DNA of 5,224 bases. Source: Ruminococcus sp. CAG:382. GTDB lineage: Bacteria; Bacillota; Clostridia; Oscillospirales; CAG-382. Position 1 is the first letter of the stretch. Every line of letters starts with the position of its first letter. This document shows positions 2,936-5,224 of this stretch, in pieces. The stretch lies in NCBI GenBank assembly GCA_000433115.1, contig FR892241.1:28437-33660 (forward strand). The letters run 5' to 3'. The notes under the pieces are model-generated. The model had not been told where the DNA came from, searched no databases, and was given only the letters and a program-made list of their open reading frames with translations. A program made the translations under genes and the position numbers.

Positions 2936-5224
2936 TTAGCTTGCTTTAACTTCAAGTTCACACGAAGGAGCGATGATTTTTTTCAAAGGTAATCTGTCCT
3001 TTGAGGCAGTCGCCGACATGGAAATCGTGAGCTGCGTTCCGGCAGTAGCGTCATTCTTGACTTTGAAACGCAAGTTGCATATGATTCCATTCGCAACAAT
3101 GGGATTCTCATACCCCAATACAATGTTATTATTATCGATTGAAGCTTCCTTTGTAACACTGTTCGTGATAAGCTCGCCGTAATCCGAAAATCCGACAAAT
3201 TCCAACTTTGAACTGTCATATTCCAAAGTGTAAATGAGCAATCCATTGACATCCGATTCGCTATCGCTTTCGACTTTCAAAGTCAGACTGAATTCTTCGC
3301 CGATTTTCGCATCATTGACTTGCTCAAAAGAAAACTTTACATTGTATTTTTCCTCATAAACCGCCGTAACGGTCATATCGCCTGTCACATTATCAAACGC
3401 CTTATCCCAGCCCTTGAAGACATAGCCGTCGCGCGTCGGGTCTGCCGGAGCGGTCGCGCCCGAACCTTTCCGAACTGTCTCTGTTTTCAGAACATCTTCA
3501 TTCCAGTCAACAAACTTGACCGTAAATGTCACGGGAGCATTTTCAACATACTTTGCAGCGACGATCTCGTCCTGAGAAACCGCACTGTAATTACCTTCCC
3601 AGCCCGTAAACGTATATCCCTCGACCTCGGGTGCGGCAGGCGGTGTCGCGCTTGCGCCCTCGTCAACGATCTCGGTTTTCAGAACGTCTCCGTCCTTGTC
3701 CTTGAAAACGACGGTGTACTGTCTGATATAAACCGCTGTCACCGTCACATTTTCGGTCACGTTGTCAAACGACTTGTCCCACTTAACAAAGCGATATCCC
3801 GTTCTTTCGGGCGTTTCTGGCGCGGTCGCGCTCTCGCCCTTGTTGACGCTCTGTCTCTTCAGCTCATTGCCGTTCCAATCAACGAACACAACGGTGCAGA
3901 TCTCGGACGCAACGGGCGCATATTGTGCAACGAGAGTTGTATTTGCAGTTATGTTGGCATAGCTGCCGCTCCATCCGGTGAAAACATAGCCGTCACGTGT
4001 CGGGTCTGCCGGAGGCGTCACACCTGAACCTGCGGCGACATTTTCAATGACCTTGATTTCCCTGCCGTCAAAATCGCAGAATCTGACGGTATAATATTCA
4101 GGCGCAGGCACATTGACGCCGACATAACCGGCATCGATCGTCGTATTGTCGGACAGCTTCAGGATGAGGTGCGTGTTTTCATCGATATAAGCACCGACGA
4201 CGCTTACGCCATCCTTACCGTCTTCACCATCCTTACCGTCTTCACCGTCCTTGCCGTCCTCCCCCTTGGGACCTGTCGCGCCGGTTGCGCCGACAAGCGA
4301 AGTGAGCCAGTCGGCGATCGTTCCGACGTATCCGTTTTCGACCGCAAGCCGGTATGCGCTCTTGCCGTCGTTGCCGTCCCTGCCTGCCGCTCCTGCGGCG
4401 CCTGTGGGACCGATGAGAGTTGCGAGCCACTGCTCGACCGTTCCGGTATATCCGTTTTCCTTGGCGATCTCATATGCGGACTTACCTGCACTGCCCTGCT
4501 CGCCCTGTGCGCCGTTCTGTCCCGCTTCGCCGACAAGAGATGCAAGCCACTCGGCTTCCGTTCCGGTATATCCGTTCTTGACGGCAACCTGATATGCGGA
4601 AAGTCCGGTCAGCGATGCAAGCCACTCCGCTTCGGTTCCGGTGTATCCGTTTTCCTTTGCAAGTTCAAAAGCGCTCTTGCCCGCAGAACCGGTGTTGCCC
4701 TGTTCGCCCTGCGCACCCTGCTCGCCTTTTTCGCCCTTGGCGCCGGTTGCACCGACAAGCGATGCAAGCCATTCCTGGAGTGTTCCGCTGTATCCATTTT
4801 CTTTGGCAAGCTCATATGCGCTCTTGCCGTCTTTGCCGTCATCGCCCTTGGCAACCGCACTGCCGTCTTTTCCGACAAGTGATGCCAGCCATTCGGTAAC
4901 GGTACCGTCAAAGCCGTTTTCAACAGCTATTTCATAGGCAGATTTGCCCTGCTCGCCTTTTTCGCCCTGCTCGCCTTTGGCACCGGCATCACCCTTTGCT
5001 CCTGCGGCGCCCACAAGCGAATCAAGCCACTGAGAAAGCGTTCCGACAAAGCCCGCGTCCTTTGCAAGCTCATATGCCGATTTACCGTTTTTGCCGTCGC
5101 TGCCGTCTTTGCCTGCCGCACCTGTGGGACCGACAAGTGACGCAAGCCACTGCGACTCGCTGCCCTTATATCCGTTTTCCTTCGCGATTTCATAAGCTGA
5201 CTTACCGTCGGATCCTGCTTCGCC
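2936..5224 (-). CDS. Large collagen-like / InlB B-repeat surface protein with C-terminal cohesin (5' end missing)
   Basis: The frame is open from the window edge to a TAA at 2936-2938, giving 762 visible residues. It is still mid-repeat at 5224, so the true start lies outside. Numbering from the edge, residues 1-312 hold eight copies of a helical unit (consensus GKSAYELAKENGYTGT followed by EWLASLVG) joined by Gly-X-Y collagen-like linkers. Residues 312-339 are a pure Gly-X-Y tract rich in GEDGKD, 340-376 a short beta-rich connector, 377-623 four InlB-type B-repeats (GY.F.GW core), and 627-760 a cohesin. Such architectures are known as extracellular stalks or adhesins in Clostridia; the collagen part would be a rod and the B-repeats an extended beta-rich stalk. 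No sortase motif, transmembrane segment or SLH module is seen at the C-terminus, so anchoring is either N-terminal (unseen) or through cohesin-dockerin contact. It lies 38 bp upstream of the MACPF gene on the same strand. Biological role is inferred only. Confidence 0.95.
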   Translation of the reverse strand, partial: GEAGSDGKSAYEIAKENGYKGSESQWLASLVGPTGAAGKDGSDGKNGKSAYELAKDAGFVGTLSQWLDSLVGAAGAKGDAGAKGEQGEKGEQGKSAYEIAVENGFDGTVTEWLASLVGKDGSAVAKGDDGKDGKSAYELAKENGYSGTLQEWLASLVGATGAKGEKGEQGAQGEQGNTGSAGKSAFELAKENGYTGTEAEWLASLTGLSAYQVAVKNGYTGTEAEWLASLVGEAGQNGAQGEQGSAGKSAYEIAKENGYTGTVEQWLATLIGPTGAAGAAGRDGNDGKSAYRLAVENGYVGTIADWLTSLVGATGATGPKGEDGKDGEDGKDGEDGKDGVSVVGAYIDENTHLILKLSDNTTIDAGYVGVNVPAPEYYTVRFCDFDGREIKVIENVAAGSGVTPPADPTRDGYVFTGWSGSYANITANTTLVAQYAPVASEICTVVFVDWNGNELKRQSVNKGESATAPETPERTGYRFVKWDKSFDNVTENVTVTAVYIRQYTVVFKDKDGDVLKTEIVDEGASATPPAAPEVEGYTFTGWEGNYSAVSQDEIVAAKYVENAPVTFTVKFVDWNEDVLKTETVRKGSGATAPADPTRDGYVFKGWDKAFDNVTGDMTVTAVYEEKYNVKFSFEQVNDAKIGEEFSLTLKVESDSESDVNGLLIYTLEYDSSKLEFVGFSDYGELITNSVTKEASIDNNNIVLGYENPIVANGIICNLRFKVKNDATAGTQLTISMSATASKDRLPLKKIIAPSCELEVKAS
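2939..3346 (-). other. C-terminal cohesin-like domain of the upstream protein
   Basis: Visible residues 627-760 form a beta-sandwich-like module with cohesin hallmarks: a K-I-G-E-E-F opening turn with alternating hydrophobic residues, then N-G-L-L, L-E-Y-D-S-S-K-L-E-F-V-G-F, and a late I-C-N-L-R-F-K-V-K strand. It aligns clearly with the N-terminal cohesin of the downstream gene (shared GLL, YD, LEF-GF, YG-LI-NS-TK, LGY, PIV/AIV, IC). Known cohesins bind dockerins with high affinity in cellulosomes, and similar modules occur in non-cellulosomal gut Firmicutes surface proteins. It sits at the very end of the protein with no dockerin after it. Which dockerin it binds cannot be told from sequence. 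Confidence 0.8.
3356..4096 (-). repeat. Four InlB-type B-repeats (Listeria-Bacteroides repeat, beta-grasp-like)
   Basis: Four tandem copies occupy visible residues 377-435 (nt 3920-4096), 442-499 (3728-3901), 503-559 (3548-3718) and 566-623 (3356-3529). Each has the family pattern: a V-x-F-x-D strand, a K-x-G-x-x-A-x-x-P loop, the G-Y-x-F-x-x-W core and a final V-x-A-x-Y strand. The pattern is that of the repeat first described in Listeria internalin B and found across secreted Gram-positive and Bacteroidetes proteins. Copies 2 and 4 share W-D-K-x-F-D-N-V-T and end T-V-T-A-V-Y, whereas copies 1 and 4 share A-D-P-T-R-D-G-Y-V-F. Expected role is an extended extracellular spacer; specific binding is not known. 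Confidence 0.92.
4208..4264 (-). repeat. 18-bp tandem repeat encoding (GEDGKD)x3
   Basis: Three near-identical 18-bp units encode GEDGKD-GEDGKD-GEDGKD-G (visible residues 321-339) at the end of the collagen-like tract. On the plus strand they read as alternating ccttaccgtc / ttcaccgtc-type blocks with only a few synonymous differences. Lys-Gly-Glu/Asp-rich triplets are the type known to stabilise bacterial collagen triple helices without hydroxyproline. Such short in-frame repeats may vary in copy number between strains (inference). Confidence 0.85.
4208..5224 (-). repeat. Eight-copy GKSAYE...EWLASL unit array with Gly-X-Y collagen-like linkers
   Basis: Within the upstream gene, units start at residues 7, 47, 93, 133, 182, 207, 247 and 287 of the visible protein. 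Each is about 26 residues with the core S-A-[YF]-x-[LIV]-A-x-x-[NA]-G-[YF]-x-G-[TS] then W-L-x-[ST]-L. Linkers are Gly-X-Y triplets such as GPTGAAGKDG and GAKGEKGEQG. The unit is predicted to be helical and non-collagenous, and is familiar from clostridial collagen-like proteins and some phage tail proteins. Units 5 and 6 share a glycine and have no linker. At DNA level the units have drifted by many synonymous changes, so this is an old array under protein-level constraint. The array continues beyond the window edge. Confidence 0.93.

Noticed and set aside
3320..4027. Plus-strand open frame of 235 codons over the B-repeats
   Set aside because: Antisense shadow of four well-conserved B-repeats; no recognisable motif in the product.
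4169..4882. Long plus-strand open frame (237 codons) across the collagen-like array
   Set aside because: It is the antisense of a strongly repetitive GC-rich coding region whose minus-strand product has clear domains. The antisense product is low-complexity and has no recognisable family.
5012..5014. GTG at 5014 as the start of the upstream gene
   Set aside because: The GTG encodes the Val of the S-L-V-G end of a repeat unit, and the frame and repeat pattern continue unbroken to the window edge. No signal peptide follows it.
4289..5224. CRISPR-like regular spacing of similar DNA blocks
   Set aside because: The repeats are long, diverged, in frame and of irregular spacing, and they encode protein units. 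There are no unique spacers between identical repeats.
4208..5224. Phage tail fibre identity for the upstream gene
   Set aside because: The collagen-like unit also occurs in phage tail proteins, but the B-repeats, C-terminal cohesin and docking-type neighbour fit a bacterial surface protein.

Overview
The window holds two very large, secreted, modular surface proteins encoded head-to-tail on the minus strand, and nothing else that I can support. Both run off the window: the upstream gene (5224 to 2936) lacks its 5' end and the downstream gene (2897 to 1) lacks its 3' end. They are separated by 38 bp with a ribosome binding site and no visible terminator, so they are probably co-transcribed. 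The module set (collagen-like Gly-X-Y tracts with a helical 'GKSAYE...EWLASL' unit, InlB-type B-repeats, cohesins, a dockerin, a Cys/His-rich repeat) is typical of Gram-positive anaerobes of the class Clostridia, probably from an animal gut or rumen. That assignment is inference from domain content and moderate base composition; no taxonomic marker gene is present.

Upstream gene, 2936-5224, read right to left. Eight copies of a ~26-residue unit are joined by Gly-X-Y collagen-like linkers (4208-5224). A short beta-rich connector follows (about 4097-4207), then four InlB B-repeats of about 60 residues (3356-4096), then a C-terminal cohesin domain that ends almost at the stop codon (2939-3346). 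Base composition falls sharply at the B-repeat/cohesin border.

Downstream gene, 1-2897. A Sec signal peptide is followed by a cohesin paralogous to that of the upstream gene, a two-repeat type I dockerin, a Cys/His-rich zinc-ribbon-like segment, a full-length MACPF (membrane attack complex/perforin) domain with a recognisable W-G-T-H signature, a beta-helix-like segment, and an asparagine/glycine-rich tract (GGNGGN) that continues out of the window.

The main point of interest is the downstream protein: a putative pore-forming MACPF domain built into a cohesin/dockerin (cellulosome-style) polypeptide and followed by a PGRS-like glycine-rich region. Its neighbour is a long collagen/B-repeat stalk ending in a matching cohesin. 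A plausible but untested model is that the dockerin of the MACPF protein docks onto a cohesin of this locus, so that the stalk protein displays or oligomerises the pore-former at the cell surface.
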